Below, in pieces: positions 1-9,398 of a stretch of DNA of 36,850 nucleotides. A program made the position numbers and the translations under genes. The number at the start of each line of letters is the position of its first letter. Within the stretch, counting starts at the first letter, position 1. The DNA lies in the NCBI GenBank assembly GCA_002433075.1, contig DJHM01000042.1:114809-151658 (forward strand), given 5' to 3'. The notes under the pieces are model-generated. The model did not search any database and was not told the origin of the DNA. It saw only the letters and a list, made by a program, of their open reading frames with translations. Origin of the DNA: Latescibacteria bacterium UBA6620 (GTDB lineage Bacteria; Latescibacterota; UBA2968).

Positions 1-7
1 CTCGTCC

Positions 8-1081
8 TCATCCGTCGAGCCGATACCGGGCAACGTCCTCGGGAGGAATGACGTCCACGTCCATCGAAACTCCGTGTTTGGCCGCACAGGCGACGATCTG
101 GTCGACTACGCTGGAAGGCAGGTCGATTCCGTCGCTCAGTCGTTGTCGTCGTGTCCTCGACTCGAAATCTCCAGGGACCATCACTTTGTCGACGCCCGGG
201 GCTGGTCTGGAGGAACGGATCTTTTCCAGAAGCCGTCGGACCCGTTCCTGGTAGTCCGCCAGAGGTGAGAAGGCTTCCACCCGGATGACCTGCATAAACT
301 CGCCGATGACCGATCCGTCCGGTTGGATCGTTCCCGGCAGCCCCGCGAGCAGGGCGGACATCAGACTCAGCCCGTAGCCCTTGTGGCCACCAAACGGCAG
401 GAGGTGCCCTCCGTCGTAGAAGTCCGCAGTCTTAGTCGATGGGCGCCCCTCGCTATCCACGATGTAGCCCTCGGGCAGATCCTCTCCACGACTCCGAGCC
501 ACTCTGATCTTCCCCGAGGCGACCACACTGGTCGCCATATCGAGCAGGAACGGGGAGTCGTCCCCCGTGGGAATCGCGCAGGTCACGGGATTCGTTCGGA
601 GCAGGCCATCCCCACCCCCGAATGGAATCGTGGATGCGTCGTCGTGAACGGCTCCGTGTGTGATCAGCGCCACGCACCCCGCCCTTGCGGCTGCCTCCGC
701 GTATTCCCCCAGCCTTCCGATGTGATTCATATTCCGGAAAGCCACGCAGCAGACGTTCGACTCTTCTGCCTTCTCGATGGCCAGATCCATCGCCACACGC
801 GCCGCGTGCAGCCCGTAGCCCTTGTTCCCATCGATCGTCAAGGTCGCCGACGTTTCTTCGACCACTCGGGGCTCCGCTGCTGGATCCACCGTCCCGTCCG
901 TCGCCTGATCGACGCGCTGGGGCAGTACGATCACCCCGTGCGAGTCGTGACCCGCCAGATCCGACCCGATCAGAATGCGGGCCACGTTGTTCCCGATGTG
1001 TTCGGGCGCGCCAACCGCCATCAATAGCTCGCGGGCAATGACGTGCAGATGGGGCGCGCTGAAGGTTCCGCCATTCGTCAT
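8..1081 (-). CDS. Ldh2/MdhA-type NAD(P)-dependent malate/L-lactate dehydrogenase family protein
   Basis: A 357-residue protein matching the Ldh2/malate-lactate dehydrogenase family, which reduces or oxidises 2-keto/2-hydroxy acids with NAD(P)H using a fold distinct from classical LDH. Visible family features are a GHDSHG segment near residues 44-49, the NHIGRLGEYAE stretch around residue 120, LLDMATS near residue 180 and PFGGHKGYGLSLM near residue 230. Length is normal and the stop is TGA. It ends the leftmost minus-strand unit, 16 bp after the stop of the short-chain dehydrogenase pseudogene, so the two were probably co-transcribed. The substrate cannot be read from sequence; a hydroxy acid from sugar-acid catabolism is possible given the rhamnose/uronate genes nearby (inference). 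The start ATG at 1079-1081 has only a weak ribosome-binding site. Confidence 0.88.
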   Translation of the reverse strand: MTNGGTFSAPHLHVIARELLMAVGAPEHIGNNVARILIGSDLAGHDSHGVIVLPQRVDQATDGTVDPAAEPRVVEETSATLTIDGNKGYGLHAARVAMDLAIEKAEESNVCCVAFRNMNHIGRLGEYAEAAARAGCVALITHGAVHDDASTIPFGGGDGLLRTNPVTCAIPTGDDSPFLLDMATSVVASGKIRVARSRGEDLPEGYIVDSEGRPSTKTADFYDGGHLLPFGGHKGYGLSLMSALLAGLPGTIQPDGSVIGEFMQVIRVEAFSPLADYQERVRRLLEKIRSSRPAPGVDKVMVPGDFESRTRRQRLSDGIDLPSSVVDQIVACAAKHGVSMDVDVIPPEDVARYRLDG

Positions 1082-1097
1082 TGTGATCTCGGCATCC

Positions 1098-1869
1098 TTA
1101 CCCCGTCGTCACCGACAGCCCGCCATCGGCCATCAAGGCCTGCCCCGTGATGTTCGACGCATCTTCGCTCGCCAGGAAGTAGACCGCAGACGCCAGTTGG
1201 GTGGGTTCCGCGGGACGTCCCAGGAGGCCATATCCTTCGTTTCGTTCCCGCAATTCGGCGGCAGAAATCCCTCGCTTCGCCGCGTTGCACTCGTGAAAAT
1301 CCGTCACGGTGTAACCCGGGCACACCGCGTTCACCCGGATCCCGTCCGAGCCGTGGGCGACAGCCAGACTTTGCGCCAGCGAAACGACCCCCGCCTTGGT
1401 CGCGTCGTAAAGTGGCATTTCGCGCCGTCCGACTTTCGCGTTGGCCGAAGAAATAATGACGATCGATCCCGAACGACGTTCGATCATCGACGGTAGCACG
1501 GCCTTGCAGCAGTAGGTGACGCCCTTTCAGGTTCACATTCACAATCAGGTCCCAATCTTCCTCCGTCGCGTCCAGAATACTACCCCGCACCCGTGCCCCG
1601 GCATTGGCCACGAGCGCGTCGATCCGACCCCATACCTCGGACGCTTCCCGGGCCCACGCCATCACGTCGGACTCATTCGCAACGTTGCCGCCGAGAAAGC
1701 GCAGCTCTCCTCCCTCAGTTTTGAGCGCTTCACACATCGCTTCCCCGTCTTCCGCAGACATATCGCCGATCATCACACGATAGCCTTCCTGCACGAAGCG
1801 GCGTTCACAGGCTTTACCGATTCTGGCTCCCCCTCCCGTCACGAGTGCAACGGCTCTGTCATTCGCCAT
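1098..1869 (-). pseudogene. Short-chain dehydrogenase/reductase (SDR), one-base frameshift
   Basis: A classical SDR broken by one frameshift. The first part has the Rossmann motif TGGGARIG and the VANAG motif. The second part, in another frame, has the catalytic YDATK motif, the NAVCPGY segment and the usual C-terminal TGQALMADGG. The shift lies at the CCC run 1522-1524 (GGG on the coding strand): removing one base gives a smooth NVNLKGVTYCCKAVLPSM-type join. The start is the ATG at 1867-1869, six bases after GGAGG; the stop is TAA at 1098-1100. With the frame restored it is about 257 residues, normal for the family. Many SDRs in such contexts oxidise sugars or sugar acids. A single homopolymer error in the assembly would look identical, so this may be an intact gene. 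Confidence 0.85.
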
Positions 1870-1921
1870 CTTTTCCTCCACCTCGCTGAACGCTCGTCAG
1901 TCACTACGAAGAATCGCGTGT

Positions 1922-3259
1922 CTACAGCCAGTCCCCGTCATACCACAAATAGGCCCTGCCGGTGTTCTTCCCGAACGTGCCGTCTCTCCCCCTCGCAAAG
2001 GATCCCGGGCCCTGCCACCCGAAGAAGGTCAGGTATCCACCGAGAGGTTTACCGGAGGACCGTGTTACGAGCTTCGGATTGTTGCAGATCATTCTGCTGT
2101 CCGGAACGAGCGACTCGCTGTAGGACCAGGACACTCCTCCGTCCGTCGACACCCAGACCTCCAGCGTCCCACCACCGTAGGGCAACGTGCTGCCGTCGTA
2201 GTCTCCCGTCACGACAAGGGCCGTAATCTCCCCGGGCCCGCCCCGGACCAGAAGGTTGCTGTCCCAGGTGCTGTTGAGCGGGGCGACGGGCACACTTACC
2301 CAAGCATCTCCTTCGCAGCGTACGAATTCGTGATGACCACGCCACGGACTCTCATTCCCCATCACGGGCAGGAGAAAGCAGGGACGACCTTCATCGTCGT
2401 TCGTCATCGACGGGGGGTTGGTCATTCGCCACCCCGTATCCACGATTTTCAGTTGTTGCGCCGCGCTTCGGTTGACCGGCAGTCCGAGCGATGCGCCTTC
2501 AAACGAGGTCAGCTCGCCTGAATCGAAGTCGAGGTGGGCGTAGTAGAGATGGTGGCGCCCGTTCGTATGCGTCGCCTCGTTGTAGAGTGGATTGATGGCG
2601 TGCTTCGAGTGCTTCTTCACCTCGACCTGTTCGTCCAGATAGACAAACCCGATGTGCAACCCCGCACCATCCTCGTCGAGCTCAGTGCTCTCGTAGCTGC
2701 CTGCCCACAAGTCTCTGTTGTCCTGGGGATTCTGGTCCAGGTCGATCAGCGGTTTCGAATCCGTCCAGGTGAACCCACCATCCTCCGTCAGACGATAGGT
2801 CCAGTAGCCCATATGCCCGAAGGTCCGGGAGTACTTCAGGTGACGGCCGTCCCGAAGACAAAGGACACGGGGGTAGCTGATCGACGGCGCCACTTCCGGT
2901 CCTTCCTTCCATCGATCGATGGAAGTCGGGTCTTCAGAAACGATGTGCGTGCTCGACTTCCCGTGACAGTTGAACAGCACGTGCAGCCGGTCGTCGGCAT
3001 CGAACCACAGGACAGGCGCGAAGTGACGATCGTAGTGGGGAACGGTCCCGATCCGGCAGGGATCGGACCAGACTCTCCCCGCGATATCGTAGGACCGGAT
3101 AAACGGATGCCCTTCGGGGCCCTCCCTCCCGCCTGCGTAAACGAAATAGATGATCCCCTCGTGTTCGACGGCCTGCGGGCCCATTCGAACATCGTAGATC
3201 ATCTTTTCGCAACCGTAGTCCGCGTAGGACACTGCGACCTGGGTTTCCGTCTGGTTCAT
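1922..3259 (-). CDS. BNR/Asp-box beta-propeller protein (sialidase-like or BNR-4-type lyase-like)
   Basis: A roughly 445-residue protein with the composition of a beta-propeller carbohydrate-active protein. Two Asp-box-like segments are visible, LTEDGGFTWT and VSTDGGVSWSY, close to the S-x-D-x-G-x-x-W consensus. Aromatic- and His-rich blades (FNCHGKSSTHIVS, GRHLKYSRTFGHMGYWTYR) recall BNR-4 proteins, which include ulvan-type polysaccharide lyases. No signal peptide is seen. I chose the ATG at 3257-3259 over the upstream ATG because GAGG stands six bases before it. It is transcribed divergently from the sulfotransferase. Enzyme class is uncertain: neuraminidase-like hydrolase, PL24/25-type lyase or a non-catalytic propeller all remain possible. 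The rhamnose and uronate genes in the window favour a sulfated rhamno-uronan substrate (inference). Confidence 0.75.
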   Translation of the reverse strand: MNQTETQVAVSYADYGCEKMIYDVRMGPQAVEHEGIIYFVYAGGREGPEGHPFIRSYDIAGRVWSDPCRIGTVPHYDRHFAPVLWFDADDRLHVLFNCHGKSSTHIVSEDPTSIDRWKEGPEVAPSISYPRVLCLRDGRHLKYSRTFGHMGYWTYRLTEDGGFTWTDSKPLIDLDQNPQDNRDLWAGSYESTELDEDGAGLHIGFVYLDEQVEVKKHSKHAINPLYNEATHTNGRHHLYYAHLDFDSGELTSFEGASLGLPVNRSAAQQLKIVDTGWRMTNPPSMTNDDEGRPCFLLPVMGNESPWRGHHEFVRCEGDAWVSVPVAPLNSTWDSNLLVRGGPGEITALVVTGDYDGSTLPYGGGTLEVWVSTDGGVSWSYSESLVPDSRMICNNPKLVTRSSGKPLGGYLTFFGWQGPGSFARGRDGTFGKNTGRAYLWYDGDWL

Positions 3260-3321
3260 CCGTTCCTCGAAACCGGTGGCGCTTGCCACGCTTGCGTTGT
3301 CGCCCGTTCCAGCACATAGGT

Positions 3322-4155
3322 ATGATGGACCTTCCAGACATCACGGATTCTGAGAAAGGATCGATCGTGTTACCCAACTGCTATCACATCGGGGCTGCCA
3401 AGTGTGCGTCGACCTGGCTCTATCACGCCTGTCTCGAACATCCAGACATCTACAGCCCGCCAGAAAACGATAATCTGAACTTCTTCCTCCTGCACTACGA
3501 CCGTGGCCTGGACTGGTATCGATCACAATACTTCGGTGCAGTTTCCGAAGGAAAGGCGATCGTCGACTTCAGCAACGCCTATATGCTCTCCGACATCGCA
3601 CTCGACCGAATCGCTCGCGACACGCCGAATGCTCGGCTGACCTGCCTAATCAGGAACCCCGTGGATCGGGCTTACCTGCACTGGGCGCATTCTTACTACA
3701 AGAGCTCACGTCCCCCTGCAGACCCGGCGACCGACAGCGGCAACCCGTTGGACGCGGCCGTCGAACGGCCTTCAGGGCGCACGTTCGCCATCCCCCTGGA
3801 AGTCGTTCGCCATCCGAACGGATGGGTGTGGGGTCGTGCGTGGCTGGAGCCCGGTCTCTACGCCGCCGCGATCCGGCGTGTGCAGGCACGGTTCCCCGAG
3901 GACCGGCTGAGAGTCTTCGTCTACGAAGACCTCCTCAGGAGCCCCGAAGAGTTCCTCTCCTCCTATTTCGAATACCTGGAGGTCGACCCTTCGTTCGTGC
4001 CAGCTTGTATCAACAGGGAGATCAATCCAGATACGGAGGAAACGGACCCGGCGAGGATGACCGACGATCTCAGAACCCAGTTGAAGGCCTTCTTTCGGTC
4101 CGACATCGAGGATCTGCAGCGAATCCTGGACCGCGATCTTTCGGAGTGGCTCTAG
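3322..4155 (+). CDS. PAPS-dependent sulfotransferase family protein
   Basis: A 277-residue sulfotransferase-fold protein that should move sulfate from PAPS to a hydroxyl acceptor. The N-terminal IGAAKCASTWLYHACLEHP matches the 5'-phosphosulfate loop (K-x-G/A-S/T-T/S), and LIRNPVDRAYLHWAH is the 3'-phosphate-binding segment (R-x-P-x-x-R-x-x-S-like, with Ala at the usual Ser). The RVFVYEDLLRSPEEFL stretch near residue 205 is also typical. Start is one of two adjacent ATGs at 3322 and 3325; no strong ribosome-binding site is visible. The stop is TAG, and readthrough would run into the convergent PhyH gene, so TAG terminates here. Carbohydrate and small-molecule sulfotransferases both look like this. 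Its presence with a sulfatase in one window suggests active sulfate-ester metabolism (inference). Confidence 0.85.
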   Translation: MMDLPDITDSEKGSIVLPNCYHIGAAKCASTWLYHACLEHPDIYSPPENDNLNFFLLHYDRGLDWYRSQYFGAVSEGKAIVDFSNAYMLSDIALDRIARDTPNARLTCLIRNPVDRAYLHWAHSYYKSSRPPADPATDSGNPLDAAVERPSGRTFAIPLEVVRHPNGWVWGRAWLEPGLYAAAIRRVQARFPEDRLRVFVYEDLLRSPEEFLSSYFEYLEVDPSFVPACINREINPDTEETDPARMTDDLRTQLKAFFRSDIEDLQRILDRDLSEWL

Positions 4156-4204
4156 AGTCGTCGTCCCACAGTCCAGGCTGATACGAGCGATCGTCCTCGC
4201 ACGC

Positions 4205-5050
4205 TCAGCCCTTCGCCTGGGCCAAACCGAGCACCGTGTAGGCCGAAGCTTCCGCGCCTTCATTGTCCCGGAACCCCGCCACGATGGTGCTGTCTTTGCG
4301 TTTCAGGACATTCTCCATATCGATTCGGTAGGGATCGTCCTCGGCCCTTCCGATGGGCCGCATTTCCGTACTGTGGTAACCGAAGCGCACGGATTTCCGC
4401 CACTCATCCGTCCGATTGCAGTCGGACCAGTGGATGGTCTGGTAGCTGAAGAAGATGACGTCCCCCACTTGTGCAGGCACGTCGATGGATTCCAGTTCGT
4501 CCGGATGATACTTCTCTGGGGGCAGGTGGGGAGACGTATCTGCCCCAAGGTTGTGAACGAGGGGGCCCAGCTTGTGGCTCCCGGGAACGACTCGAAGACA
4601 ACCGCTCTCGACCGGTGTATCGTCCAGGTGCAACAGGCAGTCCACGAAATCCGGTCCGTCGTGAGGATAGAACGGAAAGTCCTGATGCATCGGAAACGGG
4701 GTGCCCAACTCTGGCGGTTTGGCGTGCAGCACGGTGTGGTGCCACTGAATCGCCCCTCCCACAAGAGCCTGAACCGCACCCGTCAGCTTCTCGTGGAAGA
4801 TGACCCGGCCCCAGGCCGCTGAGTAGAAGTGTGGATTGTGCATGAACACCGCCTTGGTGTTCAGACGTTCCTCTTCCGGCAGATATCGGTCCCGCCAGGG
4901 CCCCCGCCACCCGATCGTTTCCTGACCCCACTGCTCGATCACCCGAACCATATCCGTAGCGAGCTCGGAGATCTCGGATTCCGCAAAAAGCCCTGAGACC
5001 CTGACGAATCCATTTTCGTGATAGGCATCGATATCGCGCTGATCCAGCAT
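4205..5050 (-). CDS. PhyH-family Fe(II)/2-oxoglutarate dioxygenase 1 (canonical HxD)
   Basis: A 281-residue phytanoyl-CoA-dioxygenase-like protein with a complete canonical active site. The metal dyad is H122-Q-D124 in PFPMHQDFPF, the distal histidine is in YQTIHWSD, and the 2-oxoglutarate-binding arginine is in RKSVRFGYHS. The family marker VVPGSHKLG follows. Expected reaction: oxygen- and 2OG-dependent hydroxylation of a small molecule; the substrate is unknown. The start is the ATG at 5048-5050, preceded by GGAGG at good spacing; the longer frame starting at 5080 lacks this support. It is convergent with the sulfotransferase and separated by 49 bp. It and the PhyH at 18451-19308 are the only two of eight in the window with an intact HxD. 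Confidence 0.92.
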   Translation of the reverse strand: MLDQRDIDAYHENGFVRVSGLFAESEISELATDMVRVIEQWGQETIGWRGPWRDRYLPEEERLNTKAVFMHNPHFYSAAWGRVIFHEKLTGAVQALVGGAIQWHHTVLHAKPPELGTPFPMHQDFPFYPHDGPDFVDCLLHLDDTPVESGCLRVVPGSHKLGPLVHNLGADTSPHLPPEKYHPDELESIDVPAQVGDVIFFSYQTIHWSDCNRTDEWRKSVRFGYHSTEMRPIGRAEDDPYRIDMENVLKRKDSTIVAGFRDNEGAEASAYTVLGLAQAKG

Positions 5051-5196
5051 ACACCACCTCCGAAACTGAAACATCGACACGCCGGATGCGTGTCGCTCGG
5101 GTCAAGAATAACGTCCGTCCAATGGCTCCACAAGCGCAGGTCGCTCCCAAATCCGGGCAACATCGCGTATAGCAACGAGCATTCATCAGATGGCCT

Positions 5197-5225
5197 TTGG
5201 CCTTCAATCTTAAACTCCTTATAAT
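5197..5225 (+). promoter_or_regulatory. Sigma70-type promoter before the 5289 pseudogene
   Basis: TTGGCC (5197-5202), a 17-base spacer and a perfect TATAAT (5220-5225) lie about 64 bases before the ATG at 5289. The -10 box is the left arm of an 18-base near-palindrome (5220-5237, TATAAT-CGGCCA-ATTATA), so a regulator could bind over it. Confidence 0.5.
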
Positions 5226-5288
5226 CGGCCAATTATAGCGTGTTCCGGTCGCCGGGCAGGAACAGCATTCAACGAACTGGAGAGATCT

Positions 5289-5766
5289 ATGAACCGCCTT
5301 CGAGTGGTGCTCCTGTTGATTGGCATTGCGTTCGGTCCTTGTCTGAGCGATCGTGTGCTCGCGCAAGATGACGCGGAGCCCCAGGACACCGAAGATCTTC
5401 GCCGTAAAACGCCGAGGGGCAGTACATCGACCCGGCATCCTTCTTCCGATTCCACGGTTACGTCACCCTCACCTACGCAGAGCCCTGGGCTGAATTCGGT
5501 TCCGAAATCGGAGGGTCCCCCCACAGATCCTCGTCAGCGGCCGTTCTCCTCCTACAGGGCAGAATGAAGGCGGGTTCAAGAACGACGGCGCCCTCTTCAT
5601 CGGTGGCGAAGGCGTTGGAAGCGTGGTCGAACTTCACTTCGTCGGCAACGCCCTCGAAGACGACAACCCCGACCTTTCAGACCTGGTGGGCCACCTTCCG
5701 GCCCTGAACCAGCAATACGACATGCTCGCGATCCAGGACATCCTCGATCGCATCGGTCCCGCGTAG
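5289..5766 (+). pseudogene. Exported outer-membrane/porin-like protein, multiply frameshifted remnant
   Basis: The first 25 or so residues form a Sec signal peptide (MNRLRVVLLLIGIAFGPCLS...VLAQDD). After that the frame breaks twice. Adding one A to the A-run 5406-5409 gives EGQYIDPASFFRFHGYVTL, and adding one C to the C-run 5517-5522 gives PPQILVSGRSPPTGQNEGGF followed by KNDGALFIGGEGVGSVVELHF. The restored text looks like the start of an outer-membrane beta-barrel or exported protein, but I cannot name the family. It then meets an in-frame TAG at 5764-5766, and the remainder is far shorter than a porin would be, so most of the gene is missing. A clear promoter remains upstream. Confidence 0.55.
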
Positions 5767-5850
5767 TTCTTCTTCACCTACTGGCCGCCCGCCGACTGCC
5801 CCCGCAGGCTTTCTCGTCACAAACATTTTTCTCCTACGATCCGGGATGTG

Positions 5851-6819
5851 TCAGAGATCGAGGTGCGGCCCAGCCGGGACTATCCTGCTGGGATTGATGT
5901 CGTCGTGGGTCACGTAGTAGTGTCGTTTGATGTGGTCGAAGTCGACGGTTTCAGCGATCCCATCCTGACGATACAGCCACTGGAGATACGACTGCAGGTT
6001 CGGGTAGTCCACGATGCGTCTGATGTTGCACTTGAAGTGGCCGTGGTAAACAGCGTCGAATCGCACGAGTGTCATAAACAATCGCCAATCCGCTTCCGTG
6101 ATCCGGTCCCCCACGAGGTAGGGCCGACGCGACAACCTGTATTCAAGACGATTGAGCGTTTCGAACAGCTTCCCTACCGCCCGGTCATACGCACGCTGGG
6201 TGGTGGCGAATCCCGAACGATAGACCCCGTCGTTGACGACGGGATATACGAACGCGTTGACCTCATCGATTTCCTCGCGAAGCGCTTCAGGATAGAGGTC
6301 CAGATCGCTGTCGGTAAACGCGTCGAACGCACCGTTCAGCATTCACATCAGATCGTCGTCGGAATTGGACACGATACGGTTCGTTTTCGTGTCCCACAGG
6401 ACGGGCACGATCACGCGCCCTCGGTAACCTGGATCGGTAGCCGAATACGCTTCACTCAAGTACTCGAACCCGTTGACGGGATCGACCGAACAGCCGGGCC
6501 CGTCCCGAAAAGCCCATCCACGATCGTCCCTGATCGGATCCACCACCATCATCCCGATCACCTTCTGCAAGCCCTTGAGCCGACGCACAATCACAATGCG
6601 GTGCGCCCACGGACAGGCCAAAGAAACATAGAGATGGTACCGGCCCGACTCGGCAGGGAACCCGGACGAACCATCGGCCGTAACCCAATCGGTGAACGCG
6701 TCCTCCTGGCGTTCGAACGCGCCGGAATCGCTTCGCTCTTTTGGTGAAAGCACGCGGTTGCTCCCTTCTAGGACACTTGAAACGATGAACGACTCTACCG
6801 GGATCGTCCCACCCGACAC
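5851..6819 (-). pseudogene. yqjG: Glutathionyl-hydroquinone reductase (YqjG/Xi-class GST) with an in-frame TGA
   Basis: Nearly full-length Xi-class glutathione transferase that reduces glutathionyl-hydroquinones. The catalytic cysteine is in SLACPWAHR; RVIVPVLWDTKTNRIVSN and the C-terminal FDAVYHGHFKCN, DGIAETVDFDHIK and INPSRIVPAGP blocks are all typical. The frame is interrupted only by TGA at 6343-6345, between SDDDLM and MLNGAFDAF. In relatives this place holds Arg (EIIRML-type sequence), so one CGA-to-TGA transition explains it. An ATG follows directly, but reinitiation would give only the helical domain. Start is probably GTG at 6817-6819 with AAGGTGAT upstream. It is divergent from the metallo-beta-lactamase pseudogene. 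Confidence 0.9.
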
Positions 6820-6858
6820 ATCACCTTACACCCCTGACACATCAGGCTGAGGAAACCC

Positions 6859-7898
6859 GTGAAGAAACTCATTGGATGGACGGTCTCGATTGTCGCCCTG
6901 CTCTTGATCGTTGCAAACGTCGTGGGAGGGCGTTTCGACGCGCCGGCCTACGAGGGCCCTCACTCGGATCATTTCGACGGCGATCGATTTCACAATGTGG
7001 AACCGGTCGATCTCCCAAGCTTATCCCGCGGGCTGCGTTACGCCCTGACCACCGATCACGGACCCTGGGACCCGTGGCGGGAGTACCCAGCTTTCGACCC
7101 ACCCCCAGACAGAGTCGTCGGCGGGCGCCTGCGCGTCACCTACATCAACCACGCAACCACCCTGATCCAGGTCGACAGCCTGAACGTCCTCACCGACCCG
7201 ATCTGGTCGGAGCGCGCCAGTCCCTTCAGCTGGATCGGTCCCGAGCGACGTCACGCTCCTGGGGTCCGACTCGATCAGCTTCCCCGATCGACATCGTGTT
7301 GTTGAGTCACAACCACTACGACCACACCGACCTTCCCACGCTGGACACCCTCCGCGTGGAACACGACCCGTTGTTCATCGTCGAACTGGGTTCCTCCGCC
7401 CTCCTGAGTGAACGCGGCCTCACGAACGTCAAAGAACTCGACTGGGGTCAAGACGTTCGACATCGAGGGGCCAGAATCGTAGGTCAACGGTGTCGCCACT
7501 TTTCCGGACGCGGGCTGAACGATCGCCAGCGCACCCTCTGGATGAGCTATATCCTCAAAACTCCATCGGGTCGAGTTTACTTCTCCGGCGACACGGGCTA
7601 CGGGTCCCATTTCACTCAGACCGGCCAGCAACTGGGTCCTTTCAGGCTCGCCATTCTGCCCATCGGCGCGTTCCTGCCTAAGTGGTTCATGGGTTCGGTC
7701 CACATCAATCCTGAAGAAGCGATCCAGGCCCACAAGGAACTCGGTGCGCACACCAGCCTCGCTGTCCACTACGGCACATATCGCTTGAGCGAAGAAGGCT
7801 AGGATCGACCCCTCGAAGCGTTGCGGACCACCCTCTCCCAAGTTGATGACGTCCGCTTCTGGGCCCTGTCACCTGGAGAAGGACGCGATGTACCCTGA
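6859..7898 (+). pseudogene. Metallo-beta-lactamase-fold hydrolase (UlaG/NAPE-PLD-like), frameshift plus in-frame TAG
   Basis: A membrane-anchored MBL-fold protein: residues 4-24 form one hydrophobic segment, followed by the NAPE-PLD-like YEGPHSDHFDGDRFHN region, and the metal motif HNHYDH in DIVLLSHNHYDHTDLP. Later blocks YFSGDTGYG, ILPIGAFLPKWFM and HYGTYRLSEEG are intact. Adding one C to the C-run 7282-7285 joins GVRLDQLP to PIDIVLLSHN. An in-frame TAG at 7800-7802 interrupts EEG-stop-DRPLEAL; the frame then continues to TGA at 7896-7898. A TGG-to-TAG change (Trp) is likely. Start GTG at 6859 has GAGG before it. Such enzymes cleave phosphodiester or lactone substrates; the function here is probably lost unless both lesions are sequence errors. 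Confidence 0.87.
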
Positions 7899-7989
7899 CA
7901 AGGTGTCACACCAGGTTGAAGGGAGCTCGCCTTGACACGGTGAGCCGGCAGACGCTACTTACGAACTCACTCCGACTTAGAGGAACGCA

Positions 7990-9279
7990 ATGTCCTACGA
8001 CGCGAGTCTGACCGACATTCAGATCGAAGACGCCTACCAGGCCGCGAAGGGTCGGTACGCGGTGATTGGGGTCGACACCGAGGCCGCACTCGAGCGCGCC
8101 GCCACCCTTCCGATCTCCCTCCACTGTTGGCAAGGAGACGACGTCGGCGGGTTCGAGACCAAGGACGAAGCGGTCGAAGGCGGCGGAATCATGGCGACGG
8201 GAAACTTTCCCGGGAAGGCGAGGACCGCAGACGAGCTCCGGCAGGACATCAAGCAAGCCATCGACCTGTTGCCCGGTACCCAGAGAGCCAACCTTCACGC
8301 GTTCTATTGCGAAACCGGTGACGACGTCGTGGATCGTGACGCGCTCGAACCGAAGCACTTCGATCGCTGGATGGCATGGGGGCAAGAACACGGTATCGGA
8401 CTCGACTTCAACCCGACCTACTTCGCGCACCCAAAGGCCAACGACGGCTACACGCTCGCACATCCGGACAAGGCCATTCGAGATTTCTGGATCCAGCACG
8501 CAGTTGCCAGCCGCAGGGTCGCAGAAGCGATGGCCGACGCGCAGGCCGGCGATTGCGTCAACAACCACTGGGCTCCCGACGGCGCTAAAGACCATCCGTC
8601 CGACAGACTGGGTGCTCGACAGCGTTTGATCGAATCCCTCGATACCGTGTTCGACGCATCACACGGCATCGGGCCGGGGTGCGTGGACGCCTTAGAGGGT
8701 AAACTGTTCGGCCTGGGCGTGGAAGACTACACCGTCGGTTCGAATGACTTCTACGCAAACTACGCGCTCTCGCGCGACAAAGTCCTCTGCCTCGACATGG
8801 GCCACTTCCACCCGACGGAATCCGTGGCCGACAAGATTGCGGCTCATCTTCCGTTCCACAAGAAACTACTCATCCACACGAGCCGGCCGATTCGCTGGGA
8901 TTCGGACCACGTCGTGCTCTTCAGCGACGACGTCCGAAATCTGTTTCTCGAAATCGTACGATCCAACGCGCTGGACCGAGTCTATGTCGGGCTCGATTTC
9001 TTCGATGCGAGCATCAACCGAATCGGCGCCTATGTCATCGGTACCCGGGCGACGCGCAAGGCCCTCCTGTTCGCCCTCCTCGACCCGACGGCCCGCTTGT
9101 GCGAACTGGAACAAGAGGGGAAGCTCGCGCAGAAGCTCGGATTGATGGAAGACATGAAAACCATGCCCTTCGGACCCGTCTGGGACATGCTCTGCCTCCA
9201 ATCCGACGTTCCCACAGGCGCGAGTTGGATTGGGGAGATCGAAACCTACGAACGAGAGGTCCTGGCCTCACGAGGCTGA
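7990..9279 (+). CDS. rhaA: L-rhamnose isomerase
   Basis: A complete 429-residue L-rhamnose isomerase, converting L-rhamnose to L-rhamnulose, the first committed step of rhamnose catabolism in the cytoplasm. Diagnostic segments in order: SLHCWQGDDVGGFE, TGNFPGKART, ANLHAFY, GIGLDFNPTYFAHP, the metal-binding CLDMGHFHPTE, HTSRPIRWDSDHVV and VYVGLDFFDASINRIGAYV. Length matches the family. Start ATG has AGAGGAACGCA in front. It is the only intact gene in the 5.2-11.2 kb block of decayed genes, which suggests selection keeps it. No kinase or aldolase of the pathway is present in the window, but a rhamnose mutarotase lies at 19464-19811. A LacI-type operator-like palindrome stands 87 bp downstream. 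Confidence 0.96.
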   Translation: MSYDASLTDIQIEDAYQAAKGRYAVIGVDTEAALERAATLPISLHCWQGDDVGGFETKDEAVEGGGIMATGNFPGKARTADELRQDIKQAIDLLPGTQRANLHAFYCETGDDVVDRDALEPKHFDRWMAWGQEHGIGLDFNPTYFAHPKANDGYTLAHPDKAIRDFWIQHAVASRRVAEAMADAQAGDCVNNHWAPDGAKDHPSDRLGARQRLIESLDTVFDASHGIGPGCVDALEGKLFGLGVEDYTVGSNDFYANYALSRDKVLCLDMGHFHPTESVADKIAAHLPFHKKLLIHTSRPIRWDSDHVVLFSDDVRNLFLEIVRSNALDRVYVGLDFFDASINRIGAYVIGTRATRKALLFALLDPTARLCELEQEGKLAQKLGLMEDMKTMPFGPVWDMLCLQSDVPTGASWIGEIETYEREVLASRG

Positions 9280-9365
9280 GACCCCCGGCTTCGTCTTCGG
9301 GCAGAAAATGCGTCTCTGGGAAACTCCTTCCGATTCCGCCCCCCACAGCGAAACCTTAATTCAGC

Positions 9366-9394
9366 GATAAACGTTTACTAAACGGTATTTTAGA
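9366..9394. promoter_or_regulatory. LacI-family operator-like palindromes
   Basis: The gap after rhaA contains the perfect palindrome TAAACGTTTA (9368-9377), flanked by a second, imperfect inverted repeat CTAAACGGTATTTTAG. Even-spaced palindromes with a central CG are typical LacI/GalR operators. The right arm resembles the site in front of the LacI gene at 32447-32466 (GATAAACCGTTTA in its other orientation). It stands just before the TPR pseudogene start, so it would have controlled that gene. Confidence 0.5.
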
Positions 9395-9398
9395 ACTC

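Noticed and set aside
4404..5438. Minus-strand 344-codon frame
   Set aside because: Lies in another frame of PhyH 1, which has the conserved residues and a proper ribosome-binding site.
5848..6747. Plus-strand 299-codon frame
   Set aside because: Antisense shadow of yqjG, which has unmistakable family motifs on the other strand.
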